Shown in pieces: positions 1 to 9,016 of a DNA stretch of 27,500 bases. The DNA comes from Symbiodinium natans (taxonomy: Eukaryota; Sar; Dinophyceae; Suessiales; Symbiodiniaceae), in NCBI GenBank assembly GCA_905221605.1, contig CAJNDS010000668.1, positions 127,501 to 155,000 of the forward strand. Direction: 5' to 3'. The notes under the pieces are model-generated. The model worked only from the letters and a program-made list of their open reading frames with translations, ran no database searches and had not been told where the DNA came from. Numbering within the stretch: the stretch's first letter is position 1; the number at the start of each line of letters is the position of its first letter. The position numbers and the translations under genes were made by a program.

Positions 1-155
1 TACACCCTAAACCCTAAGCCCTAAATCCTAAACCCTAAACCCTAGGCCCGAAATCATAAACCTTTAAGCCCTAACTGAAACCCCTAAACCCTAAACCCTA
101 AACCCCAAACCCTAAACCCTACACCCTTAACCCTTAACCCTTAACCCTTAACCCC
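1..155 (-). repeat. CCCTAAA-type telomere-like array, degenerate
   Basis: About 20 units of CCCTAAA with CCCTTAA, CCCCAAA and CCCGAAA variants. A short part (about 44-80) recurs almost exactly at 4642-4690, so pieces of the arrays have been copied within the window. Confidence 0.9.
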
Positions 156-261
156 AGAAGACGCTTGTGAGCTCTGAGGTCCAGGCCTGAAAGGCAGCAC
201 TGACGACCGCAGAGCCCTTGGGCAGGCCAGGATTTGGGGAGCAGGATGTGGTCGAGGGCTT

Positions 262-336
262 TCAGGGTTTAGGGTTTAGGGTTTAGGGTTTAGGATTTAG
301 GGTTTAGGGTTTAGGGTTTAGGGTTTAGGGTTTAGG
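262..336 (+). repeat. TTTAGGG array
   Basis: About ten nearly perfect units, followed by a decayed GGGTTTGGGG tail. Opposite in orientation to the first array. Confidence 0.9.
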
Positions 337-780
337 GCTGTAGAATTTTGGGTTTGGGGTTTACGCTTGTAGAATAATTGGGTTTAGGGTTGTAGAGGTT
401 TAAACATGTTGGTCGGTCAGTTGTTTCTGACGACGGCTACTGCATTATGCTGGGTAGCACAGCACTCGAAGCACTGCAATCTCGGCGCCCTAAACCCTTA
501 CCCTAAACCCTGAACCCTAAACCCTAAACCCTAATCCCCCAAGCCCTAAGACCTAAACCGAAAACCCTAAACCCTGAACCCTAGCCCTAAACCCCAAGCC
601 CTAGACGCTCGCGCCACCGTAAGATCCCATGTGGCCTGAGCTTGCCTTGAGGAGGGTCCATGCCCTCCGAGCTCCGGTTGAGTGTGTGAGTAGGCGCTCG
701 CGAGAGGGTTTCGGGTTTAGGGTTCAGGGTTTAGGGTTTAGGGTTTGGGGTTTAGGGTTTAGGGTTCAGGGTCTAGAGTT

Positions 781-783
<3 letters not shown>

Positions 784-827
<44 letters not shown>

Positions 828-846
828 GAGACAGAGAGAGAGTGAT
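784..846 (+). repeat. GA microsatellite
   Basis: About 30 GA dinucleotides, interrupted by a few GACAGA steps, starting directly at the end of a TTTAGGG array (708-783). Confidence 0.97.
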
Positions 847-1035
847 AGAGAGAATAGTTTGCATGTGGTGGTTCCGAAAGCTCCATTTGGCAGACCCTCT
901 TTCAGTCTTTGGGGCCTCCTCGCTGCCGGAAAGTCAACCATTGCTGGAAACCCCTGAACCCCAAACCCCAAACCCTAAACCCTAAACCCTACTAAGTCAA
1001 CCAGATCCAGTCACCAAGCCTTAAGGACGCACGCA

Positions 1036-1412
1036 CAGTTTTCGCAAAAAATCGAAATTCAAAAGTCGGCTGCCCGTCCGTTTTCGCGAAAATTCGAAAC
1101 TTCGAAGTTTTCGAATTTTCGCGTCCGCGGGCCAATCGTAGGAAAATTGCGAAAATTTCGTTTTTTCGTGTCAGTGCGCCAACCGTCAGTTCGAAAAAAA
1201 CTCGTTTTTTTCGTGACAGCGCGCTTCGAAAACTTCGAAAATTCAGTTTTTTTCGTGCCCGCGCGCCAACCAGAAATCCGAAAATTTTGAAATTTTCAAG
1301 ATTTTCGCGTCCGCGCGCCAAACAGAACTTCAATGAATCCGAAATTTTCGTAATTTTCGCATCGACGCGCCAGCCAGAAATTCAACAATTCCAAAATTTT
1401 CGCGTCCACACG
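1036..1412 (+). repeat. Degenerate minisatellite, unit about 45-60 bp
   Basis: About seven diverged copies of a unit built as TTTTCGCGTCCGCGCGCC, then AACCAGAAATTCGAAAATTTT. Each copy keeps the GC-rich half and an AT-rich half with TTCGAAAA palindromes. It contains no telomere-like units, so it is a different kind of repeat from the surroundings. The open frames on both strands here reflect the repeat. Confidence 0.85.
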
Positions 1413-1790
1413 CGGGTTAGGGTTGAGGGTTTAGGGCTTAGGGTTTTTCTTGCCACCCACGGACATTTCTATCTTCTCGTCTGTCTGTCTAGGCCTTCAG
1501 GCCCACTTAGTTGCCAAAGCCCGATTCCCACGGGAAAGAAGAGACCGCCAGGGACCCCACACCTGCCACCCTATCAACCTTAGCCAAACCCTGTGAGTCT
1601 TCAGCCCTAACCCCCCCCCCCCCCCAGGTGTACACCCTGAACCCTCGACCCAGAGTGGGCCTTTATTCCCTTGTTCTAAGGCTTAGGTTCCCTTATAAGC
1701 CCCTGTAACCCAAAAAGGGTACCCTTTTGTTCCTAGGTTACTCTTGGGTCGGCAACCCTAAACCCTAAACCCCTAAATAAATCCTGAAAG

Positions 1791-1908
1791 TTGCAAGCCA
1801 CCGGAAGCCTGAAGCGGCTCGAGGCGCGCGCAGCGCGGAGCGTGCAGAGCTTTCATTCTTGGAACTCGGAGACCTGGCACCCTGGCTGGGGAGGACTCAG
1901 AAACCCGG
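1791..1908 (+). CDS. Candidate exon, unidentified protein
   Basis: A unique GC-rich island between CCCTAAA and TTTAGGG arrays. One + frame stays open through the island with mostly G or C at third positions, including LKRLEARAARSVQSF and then a tryptophan-rich part (HSWNSETWHPGW). I do not recognise it. Other frames are partly open too, so this rests on codon bias only. Neighbouring pieces give no joinable partner I can prove. Confidence 0.35.
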
Positions 1909-1912
1909 GCGA

Positions 1913-2010
1913 GGGTTTAGGGTTTAGGGTTTAGGGTTTAGGGTTTAGGGTTTAGGGTTTAGGGTTTAGGGTTTAGGGTTTAGGGTTTAGGGTTTAGGGC
2001 TTCGGGATCG
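1913..2010 (+). repeat. TTTAGGG array, near perfect
   Basis: About 13 uninterrupted units, one of the most uniform arrays in the window and therefore probably recent or recently corrected. A shorter array of about seven units follows at 2121-2170 after 110 bp of unique sequence. Confidence 0.95.
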
Positions 2011-2360
2011 GCTAAGGGCTGTACCAGGTTGTACTGCGATGAGGTAGAGCCCACTGGGGGCCTTAAGGTGTCTACAAGCCGTTCTCAGGCCGGTTTCGCG
2101 GGCTTAGGATGGGTCAGGCAGTTTAGGGTTTAGGGTTTAGGGTTTAGGGTTTAGGGTTTAGGGTTTAGGGCGGCGACGCGGGAACAAGCCTATAGACAAA
2201 GTGTGCAGACATTAGAACATGATGCTCGGTTTCAGGTGTCTTCTGCATCTCAGACCGGCAAAAGAGGTATGTGTATGAAGCCTCACCCTAAAGGCTAAAC
2301 CCTAAACCCTGAGCTCTAAACCCTAAGCCCTAAACCCTAAACCCTTTGCCAAGGCAACAG

Positions 2361-2432
2361 GACCAGGATGCGCCGACACACATAGCCTTCAGCCCCACCC
2401 GCGACGATCATGCTGCTCGCATGGCGGGGAGG
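2361..2432 (+). CDS. Candidate exon, unidentified protein
   Basis: Unique piece flanked by CCCTAAA and TTTAGGG arrays. The + frame DAPTHIAFSPTRDDHAARMA is open with GC-rich third positions. ACAG or CCAG could serve as acceptor and AGG|GTGGCG as donor. No family is recognised. Confidence 0.33.
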
Positions 2433-2462
2433 GTGGCGTGTTGCGTAGGCATTCTGGGCCTA

Positions 2463-2545
2463 GGATTTGGGGTTCAGGTTTAGGGTTTAGGGTTTAGGGT
2501 TTAGCGTTTAGGGTTAGGGTTCAGGGTTTAGGGGTTTAGGATTTT
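2463..2545 (+). repeat. TTTAGGG array with variants
   Basis: About ten units, including TTTAGCG and GGTTAGGG variants, upstream of the candidate exons at 2.7-3.0 kb. Confidence 0.85.
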
Positions 2546-2709
2546 GAGTTTTCGGCTGTTATGGTTCGAGGCTCTTGGGGTTAGGGCGATTAGGGGTTGA
2601 GGTTTCAGCGACACTATTTTGGCAGCACCAGCATCAATGTTTCCGCACGGAACCGCGCCGAAACGCCACACCCGAAGCCCAAAACCCTAAACCCACCTGT
2701 CGGCCCGAG

Positions 2710-2817
2710 GATCGGCATGTGAAGAAGGTTGGCGCCTTCTTGCGCAACGTGAACATCGCACCCAAGCGCCTCGAGAAGACAGTCAAAATCCGACGGCGCT
2801 TGGCCTATGGACCGGAG
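2710..2817 (+). CDS. Candidate exon, basic 36-residue segment
   Basis: Between acceptor CCCGAG|G and donor GAG|GTCC there are exactly 36 codons in phase 0, with G or C at nearly every third position. The segment contains KKVGAFLRNVNIAPKRLEK followed by a basic KIRRRLAYGPE end. This is among the best non-urease exon candidates in the window. The FLR...I...L.K..KIRR pattern is loosely like linker helices of dinoflagellate ion channels, but that is only an impression and I do not assign a family. Confidence 0.45.
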
Positions 2818-2890
2818 GTCCATCAAGCCAAGGACATAGATTGAAATTCGGTCCCCTCTTTTTCGGTATGCATAAATCGAAGGGCATCGC

Positions 2891-2977
2891 AAGACGGCCC
2901 TGAAAAGCATGCTAGAGAGGGCCATTGCACGCAGGGGCATTGCGCCCACAAACGAGTGCCGGACAGGCTCTTGTCTG
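2891..2977 (+). CDS. Candidate exon with a CxxxxCxxC cysteine pattern
   Basis: The + frame reads ALKSMLERAIARRGIAP and then TNECRTGSC, with LVC following if the frame is carried over a possible GT donor at 2978. C-x4-C-x2-C after a helix is the spacing of plant-type 2Fe-2S ferredoxin domains, but the residue before the third cysteine group is not typical. Opposite-strand and alternative frames are also open, so strand and identity are uncertain. Confidence 0.25.
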
Positions 2978-3082
2978 GTTTGCCCACACCCCCCAGCAGC
3001 GGAGCCGCTCGTCTTCCACCCATTAGACCCTAAACCCTCAACCCTCAACCCACAACCCTCAACCCTCAACCCTACACCCTAA

Positions 3083-3500
3083 TGCAGCCCAGCCGTGTTT
3101 CCTAAGCCTTTGCACTCACACCGCCTTGAAACCCTCAACCCCAATGACACTGAGTGAAGCACCACAACTCTCTGTCGTGCTTTACTGTAACTTTAGATCC
3201 TTAGCCTTTCTGGGTTTACTGGGTTCCTTAACACGGCAGGTAAACATGAAATTTACAGCTACCCTCCTGAGTGCAGCCAAGATAGAATTTGGGAGCCCTT
3301 GTCACCTAATCTCTCGAAACATGATGAAGTAGTGCGATGCAACCCTGTCATGTGGGTTGATCGAGCTAAGGGGCTTTCTTGGGGCCGCAGATTCTCTGTA
3401 GTTTAGGGTGCGCAAAAGGGCCCAGAATCTAACCCTAAACGCTAGACCCTAAGCCCTCAACCCGAAATCCGAAACCCTGAGCCCTAAATCTAAAGGGTTT
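3083..3500. other. Unique DNA without a supported gene
   Basis: About 420 bp of less GC-rich sequence. A 68-codon + frame starts at 3126 but has no codon bias, no motif and no splice context. A degenerate CCCTAAA patch lies at 3425-3495. Confidence 0.5.
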
Positions 3501-3694
3501 CCCTGTGCCGGCGGGATGCTGGGGCAACGAATTTTTGCACAGCCATCTTCTGCTTCTTGTCTTCCTCGGGGTGCAGTTGTTTTAGGGTTTAGGGTTTAGG
3601 GTCTAGGCTTTAGGGTTTAGGGCTTGGGTTTGCGGTTCTCAGCTACGATTTTTCGAGGGCTTCTGGTTCCTGTGCATCTTGCACCCGCACTTTA

Positions 3695-3770
3695 GTACGG
3701 GGTGTGAGGAGGGACCCCTCGAGGGGACCCTAAATCGTATTCCCCTATATAACCCTTGTATTTACCGTAC
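3695..3770. mobile_element. Partial inverted-repeat element (GGGACC...CCCCTATA family)
   Basis: The stretch with GGGTGTGAGGAGGGACCC and TCGTATTCCCCTATATAACC recurs with moderate divergence at 19155-19225. That second copy continues to a right end (to about 19382) that is roughly complementary to the left. Probably a non-autonomous MITE. This copy lacks the right half. Confidence 0.55.
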
Positions 3771-3897
3771 ATAGTCCTTTGATTTTGGGTTTCGGGCAGA
3801 GTTTCGTCGGGAACTTTTAGGGCAGAGCCTGTGCAGCCGGCTTCTCCTCAGCTGAGAACTTACGGCTGCGCAGCCATCCGGAATTCCCAAGCAGGCA

Positions 3898-4312
3898 GGG
3901 TTTAGGGTTTAGGGTTTAGGGTTTTGGGTTTAGGGTTGAGGGTTTAGGGTTTAGGATTTAGGGTTTAGGGTTTAGGGTTTAGGGCTTATGGTTTAGGGTT
4001 TGCGGTTTGGGTTTAGGGTTTAGGGTTTCGGGTTTTGGGTTTGTAGCTCAGTTTGCCAATTCATCATTCCTTCTCTCCCGGCGAGACTGATGCCATGCCA
4101 TCTACCGCTGTAGGGTTTAGGGTTTAGGGTTTAGGGTTTAGGGTTTTGGGTTTTGGGGTTTCGGGTTTAGGGTTCGAAACATCTCAACCTTCGTCGCATC
4201 GGCCGCAAGGGAGATGAACACACTCGTGCCCGCAAAGCTGCTTGTCGGCTAGGCTTTAGGGTTCAGGGCTCAGGGTTCATGGCTTAGGGTTTGGGGTTTA
4301 GGGTTTAGGGAT
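3898..4312 (+). repeat. Cluster of three TTTAGGG arrays
   Basis: Arrays at 3898-4047, 4111-4175 and 4252-4312, all in the same orientation, separated by two unique pieces of about 65-80 bp. Variants include TTTTGGG, TTTGCGG and TTCGGG. Confidence 0.88.
4175..4253. CDS. Candidate exon, strand unresolved
   Basis: This unique island between two TTTAGGG arrays is coding-like on both strands. The + reading gives STFVASAAREMNTLVPAKLL with GC-rich third positions. The - reading, between acceptor CCTAG|C and donor GAAG|GTTGAG, gives DKQLCGHECVHLPCGRCDE, a cysteine/histidine-rich, zinc-finger-like stretch. Only one can be real and the sequence alone does not decide. Confidence 0.28.
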
Positions 4313-4523
4313 TCTAGCTAAGTTTGCAGCTCCATGGACAAGAGGCGCCACTTCATCCATCGCTGCGGTTCCGTTCCGCTGCCGATCCACCAGCAACGCC
4401 GCTGTTTTCCCCATTCGGGGGGTTCCCTAAATTTACAGGCCTTGTTGACATTGTCGGTACCCCATGTATGTGTACACATACATACGGGGCTCCTATGATA
4501 GCAGGGTCCCAAAAAGGGACAGC

Positions 4524-4825
4524 CCAACCCTAAACCCTAAACCCTAAACCCTAAACCCTAAACCCTCAACCCTCAACCCTAAACCCTAAACCCTAAACCC
4601 TAAACCCTGAACCCTGAACCCTGAACCCTGAACCCTAAACCCTAGGCCCGAAATCATAAACCTTAAGCCCGAACTGAAACCCCTAAACGCTAGGCATAAA
4701 ACCCTAACCGTCCTAACCCTAGGCGCCCTAGGCCCTAAGACCTACTAAACCCTAGACCCTAGACCCGAGACCCTAGACCCTAGACCCTAAACCCTAAACC
4801 CGAAACCCTAAACCCTAAACCCTGC
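4524..4825 (-). repeat. Long CCCTAAA array with CCCTCAA, CCCTGAA and CCCTAGA variants
   Basis: About 300 bp. Variants are grouped: CCCTAAA first, then CCCTCAA, CCCTGAA, and CCCTAGA near 4750-4790. Positions 4642-4690 repeat 44-80 of the window almost exactly. Confidence 0.9.
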
Positions 4826-4829
4826 GTCA

Positions 4830-4955
4830 TGATGTGGAGAACCTCCCTTTGGTCTGACCTTCAGCTGGGCTGCTGTCCTCGAGTATGGCCTCTCCATACA
4901 TGGGTTTGGCAAGCTCCCAGTGAGAGACCCACTGGCTCCCGATTTGTGGAGTTTA
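4830..4955 (-). CDS. Candidate exon, unidentified protein
   Basis: Read on the - strand this unique piece is open for about 40 codons, including WVSHWELAKPMYGEAILED, with AG|CTTGCC and GAAG|GTCAGA as possible splice sites. No family is recognised. Confidence 0.25.
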
Positions 4956-5061
4956 GCGTTGAGGGTTGAGGGTTGAGGGTTTAGGGTTTGGGGTTTGGGG
5001 TTTGGGGTTTAGGGTAAACCCTGAACCCTAAACCCCTAAACCCTAAACCCTAAACCCTAAA
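4950..5061. repeat. Head-to-head telomere-like junction
   Basis: A TTTGAGGG/TTTAGGG/TTTGGGG array (+) passes directly into a CCCTGAA/CCCTAAA array (-) at about 5015-5020 (TTTAGGGTAAACCCTGAA). Arrays at 5112-5230 (-) and 5335-5412 (+) follow. Confidence 0.88.
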
Positions 5062-5412
5062 CTTCCTGAACCTCAAAGAGCCGGGGGATGGCTTCCCTTG
5101 CGGAAGCCCCTTCACCCTAAACCCTAAACCCTAGACCCTAAACCCTGAACCCTAAACCCTAAACCCTAAACCCTAAACCCTAAACCCTGAACCCTAAACC
5201 TTGAACCCTGAACCCTGAATCCTAAAACCTAAGCGAATTCCTTAGTCAAGTGGAGTCTGTGGGCAAGGTCGTGCCTGCGTGCGCGCTGGCCGGTTCAAAT
5301 CAAGGCCTTCCTGGAGCCCAAAATTCATTCTGGAGTTTAAGGTTTAGGGTTTAGGGTTTAAGGTTTAGGGTTTAAGGTTTAGGGTTTAGGGTTTAGGGTT
5401 TAGGGTTTAGGG

Positions 5413-5648
5413 CCAATGCCTCTTCCTGTCTCAAAAAACAGCAAGGACCCGCAGATGTGGGGACTGACCTAACTTTTGAAAAGGACTCGTAGTTTGAAGC
5501 CGTTCGAATCTAGTCTATGTCACTTTTCGAATCAGAGGCGGTGTCCGCATGAAGCCCTCAACGACTTTTGGGGTTTGGGGTTCGGGGATTGAAGACCTCA
5601 GTCAGTGGTTTAGTCTAAGAAGAATTCAACATTCCCCAAACTCATACC
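5413..5648. other. Unique DNA without a supported gene
   Basis: Moderate GC, no codon bias. A 61-codon + frame starting at 5549 runs into the MITE at 5649, so it is not a gene. Confidence 0.5.
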
Positions 5649-5749
5649 TTGGGATGTTTCCCCTTATACTCACAGTCTCCAATAGTGATTCTACTAGGGG
5701 GTACTGTAATCCCGATTTAGGCCTGTTAGTGTAAGGGTGAACCTCCCAA
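5649..5749. mobile_element. MITE, TTGGGATGTTCCCC family, copy 1
   Basis: Left end TTGGGATGTTTCCCCTTAT and right end GTAAGGGTGAACCTCCCAA are imperfectly complementary. A second copy at 26036-26140 has the same ends and length (about 105 bp). Non-autonomous: there is no coding capacity. Confidence 0.75.
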
Positions 5750-5975
5750 ACCCGTACCCCTTACTGTATCCTCCAAAAAAGAGAATTGGAAGGAAGGATT
5801 CTGCCATACCCCTGAATGTCTTTTAAGGCGTTTGCCCCAGGGGCTTCTTGAATACTCCTCAGATTCAGGGGCGCTGTTGGTGGGCAACATGCAGACCGTG
5901 CTTCCTTACAGCATCTTCCAAGTGAGAGCCGCTCTTCTGCCACTTGAGAGCCATGTGAGGCCGCGCCAAATCGAA

Positions 5976-6084
5976 CCCAGGGACTCCAGTACCCCTTAAT
6001 TAAGGAAGTTTCCTTGAAGTATACGAGGGTTCAATGTGTGATTTAAGGAATATCCCTTAATTGAGGGGCATTGAAGTCTCTGGG
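5976..6084. mobile_element. MITE, AGACTCCAATACCCCTTAATTAAGG family, copy 1
   Basis: Ends read CCCAGGGACTCCAGTACCCC and, inverted, GGGGCATTGAAGTCTCTGGG, with CCTTAATTAAGG inside. Other copies are at 15616-15721 (best preserved) and 20050-20115 (left half only). Confidence 0.8.
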
Positions 6085-6210
6085 AACAGGAGCCTACATA
6101 GTTGCACAGATGATCCCCGCATACTTTTTTCTCCAGCCGGAGTACAACCCCAAACCCTCAACACTAAACTCTGAACCCAGAACCCTAAACTAAACCCTAA
6201 ACTCCCCAAC

Positions 6211-6564
6211 ATGCTCACTCTACTGCTGCGGATGTTGGAGGACTGTTTTTCTCAAACTCATCCAAATCGTGCTGTTTGGCTGTTTGTGATTATGGCAAGG
6301 TTCCATTCTGCTCAATCAGAGGCTCTGTGGGCCAAGATGTTACGTGGCTCAACTGCGCCTTACAATCTAATGTGTTTTTATGAAGTGGACAAGAATAGGT
6401 TTGAACACTTCGTTCACACCATCATTCGACCAAGGCATACTGTTCAACTCCACCAAGCGATCCGGAAAAAATGGAATCGGCAGAGTTGCAGAAACACGCA
6501 AATGTTTCGTGGCATGGACGACATCAATGCTCTTAACGTGCCAGTTGTGTCGCCTTGTCTCTGA
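6211..6564 (+). CDS. 117-codon open frame, unknown protein or decayed element
   Basis: The longest ATG-started open frame in the window that is not telomere-repeat derived: 117 codons, starting MLTLLLRMLEDCFSQ and ending with a stop at 6562-6564. Codon use is less GC-rich than that of the urease exons and the region has no telomere-like units. A second frame overlaps it (6380-6634). A decayed transposable element is as likely as a gene. I recognise no motif. Confidence 0.3.
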   Translation: MLTLLLRMLEDCFSQTHPNRAVWLFVIMARFHSAQSEALWAKMLRGSTAPYNLMCFYEVDKNRFEHFVHTIIRPRHTVQLHQAIRKKWNRQSCRNTQMFRGMDDINALNVPVVSPCL

Positions 6565-6792
6565 TGCGCGTGCTACACCCTCTAGGCTTGCAGATGGGTT
6601 TTTTCTCTGCACCGCGCTGCCAGTTTGGCTTTAACCAAAGGAGCTAACGAGCAGCACTTTAATGATTTGGGACCGCCCTAGGTGCAACTCGCTCAGACAG
6701 CACTGGCCTCAAGCATTATTGCAGAGGCAGAACTGACCTTCGCGTGCCACTATTGCTATTACTTTCTTGCTATACTTATATAAGGTATGCAT

Positions 6793-6876
6793 ACATATAT
6801 ATATATACATATATATATATGTATATATACATATATACACATATACACATATATACATGTATATATATATATATAT
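6793..6876. repeat. TA/CATATA microsatellite
   Basis: About 84 bp of alternating TATATA and CATATA. The open frames of I and Y residues listed by simple ORF calling here are only this repeat. Confidence 0.97.
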
Positions 6877-6984
6877 GATTTGCTTCCGCAAACTGATGAT
6901 TGCCACTCTGTCAGCTGCCCGCGCATTGGAGACCGCCATGGAACAAAGCACGTACAATGTTTGCAGGTTTTTGGCACCTTACCG

Positions 6985-7057
6985 AGACCACATATTAGGG
7001 TTTAGGGTTTAGGGTTTAGGGTTTAGGGTTTAGGGTTTAGGGTTTAGGGTTTAGGGA
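6985..7057 (+). repeat. TTTAGGG array, perfect
   Basis: About ten perfect units, with sharp edges to unique DNA on both sides. Confidence 0.96.
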
Positions 7058-7460
7058 TGCTTGCTCCACTACGGCACTTTACTCAGCGCTGTCATTTGTG
7101 TGCTAAGCTCACTCAACCTTACGCGCTCCTGCCCGAAGGCTTCCTCTCTTCCTGACTCCACATTCACGACTTGGAATGCCCAATATGACAGGATCCTGCA
7201 GCAAATTCGACTTATTCTCAACAACTTCTCATCTTCTTCTCATTTCTGAATTCTTGTGCTACATCCGCATCTTCTTCTGATTTCTTAATTCTTGTGCTAC
7301 ATCCACATCTTCTTCTGATTTCTTAATTCTTGTGCTACATCCGCATGCCCGTGCAAAATCGCGTTGACTACGTACTATTCATTGAACGTACAGACCCCTC
7401 TCGTTTCACTTTAAAACGCAACAGACTTCCGTCAGCTTTGGGCCTAAGATGCCCAGGAGG
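7058..7460. other. Unique DNA with a 3 x 38 bp tandem repeat
   Basis: No gene supported. A 38-bp unit beginning TCTTCTTCTGATTTCTTAAT occurs three times at 7232-7345; copies differ at only a few bases. A 62-codon + frame at 7061 ends inside it. Confidence 0.7.
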
Positions 7461-7508
7461 TTTAGGATTTAGGGTTTAGGGGATTGGGGTTTAGGGTTTG
7501 GGGCTACT

Positions 7509-7627
7509 ACTTGGAGGTGCATTTGGGTAGTTATAAGTAGGGTTACGCGCATGGTAGCTATACTTCTAACCCTACTGACTTAGGGCACTTATGACCCTGC
7601 TTCTAACTGCCCATGAACCACGAACTA
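7509..7627. mobile_element. MITE, ACTTGGAGGTTCATGG family, decayed copy
   Basis: Left end ACTTGGAGGTGCATTTGGGTAG, right end CCCATGAACCACGAACTAG. Interior has the family's AGTTATAAGTAGGGTTA and complementary CTTCTAAC stretches. One of at least nine copies or fragments. Confidence 0.75.
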
Positions 7628-7816
7628 GGCCTCTTTATGCAAGGGAAGGGACAAGGGATTGGGCCGTTCAGGGGTTTATGCTTTCGGGGCTCTACCCCCC
7701 AGGGAGCCTCCGATCCTACAACTGCACCGGGGTTGCAATGCTTGCAGAAGCGGCGTGGCCTTGATTTTTCAAGGCTCTCCGGCGTGTCTTGGTGTAGAAT
7801 TTTTGCTGCAAATGCA

Positions 7817-7895
7817 GGTGACCGTGAGTCGCGACCATTTCGTGGCATCGAACTGCCCATGCTGGAGCACACTGCTTCCAGATCCCACTGTAGAA
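7817..7895. CDS. Candidate exon, strand unresolved
   Basis: Both strands read well. On + it gives VTVSRDHFVASNCPCWST after AATGCAG|G. On - it gives SSVLQHGQFDATKWSRLT after CTACAG with a GTCACC donor. It lies directly before a CCCTAAA array. No family is recognised on either strand. Confidence 0.22.
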
Positions 7896-7897
7896 TC

Positions 7898-7970
7898 TAC
7901 CCTAAACCCTAAACCCTAAACCCTGAACCCTAAACCCTAAACCCTAAACCCTAAACCCGAAACCCTAAGG
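7898..7970 (-). repeat. CCCTAAA array
   Basis: About ten units with CCCTGAA and CCCGAAA variants. An opposite TTTAGGG/TTTGGGG array lies at 8046-8105, with a 75-bp GC-rich unique piece between them that is open on both strands. Confidence 0.9.
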
Positions 7971-8105
7971 GCACGCGGCCAGCCGAGCCTTCCGACGGAG
8001 CATACACCTCGCCCCGCAGGAGCAGGTCTAAAGTGGAAGTCAGAAGGGTTTAGGGTTTAGGGTTTGGGGTTTGGGGTTTAGGGTTTGCGGTTTGGGGTTT
8101 GGGGC

Positions 8106-8555
8106 CTGGAAGAGGTCAAGTCAAGGCTGCTTCAGGGGACATTTGCATGTAGTGCGAATGCGCGCTTAACCCATACGTACCCCCAATCCCATGAGTCGCC
8201 TCGGTCAGCTGGATGCGAAGTGCAACCAATCTTCTGTGTTTACAAAAGGCCGCCAAGTGGCTGTGTGAGGAGGATTCTTACTATGCAAGGATCGTTTTTT
8301 TGGATTCAGAGCTCACGGTTCTCAGGGGCCTCAAGCCCCAAGCCTAAACCCTACGCCTAAACCCTTGGGGTGCTGCTCATTTCCCCTCAGGCTGCAATGC
8401 TTAGGGTTTAGTTCTGAATTCAGCCAAAACTTCATGGGGCAACTCCTTGCGTGGCTTCGCTCTAAGCCCCGAATCTCGTGAAGCCTTGCAGATGGGAGTC
8501 CCCTTCAAGGTATCCCCAGTCTTTTTAGCATGGGGTTCTTCGGTTGTGGCAAGAA
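8106..8555. other. Unique DNA, no secure gene
   Basis: The + strand is open from 8085 to 8360 (91 codons) without codon bias or splice signals. A short + segment at 8479-8509 (SREALQMGVPFK, then GT) and an opposite-strand reading of the same bases are both possible exons; I cannot choose. Confidence 0.35.
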
Positions 8556-8644
8556 AGTTTAGGGTTTAGGGTTTAGGGTTTAGGGTTTAGGGTTTAGGGT
8601 TTAGGGTTTAGGGTCTAGGGTTTAGCGTCTAGGGTTTAGGGTTT
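8556..8644 (+). repeat. TTTAGGG array
   Basis: About 12 units, the last ones with TCTAGGG and TTTAGCG variants. Another, shorter array follows at 8768-8808. Confidence 0.93.
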
Positions 8645-9016
8645 GCAAAGCCCTTAGTCCTAAGCCTTAAAGTTTCACCGGTTCTCGGAGATCCTCCTCC
8701 CAGCCAGTGGCGGTGCATGGTGAGGCTTTTACACCCTAAAGCTTGACCAAACAGGAGAACTTAGAAGGGTTTTAGGGTTTAGGGTTTAGGGTTTAGGGTT
8801 TAGGGTTCGAACCTAGAAACCCGAGTTACATCGAGCCTTAAGCCCCGCATCTGAAGAGGCTATTGCCTCAAACTCTCAAACTCACAGTACATTTTTTTCT
8901 CTGCCCTTTTTGGGAGACTCCCGTGCCCTAGGCCCCAGGGTTCCCCATCGTCTCGAAGGGTACGAATATGGGCCCTTAATATGGGCCCTTAGCAGCGAAC
9001 CTCTTATATACGCCTT

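Noticed and set aside
1-155. A true chromosome end at the window start
   Set aside because: The array is short and degenerate, is followed at once by opposite arrays, and similar arrays occur all through the window.
780-971. Frames of RERERE and SLSLSL residues
   Set aside because: Translation of the GA microsatellite.
992-1583. Frames on both strands around 1.0-1.6 kb
   Set aside because: They follow the minisatellite and its flanks; they are not conserved units of protein.
6709-7012. Four overlapping frames of Y, I and H residues
   Set aside because: Artefacts of the TA/CATATA microsatellite on both strands; the same applies to 14456-14740.
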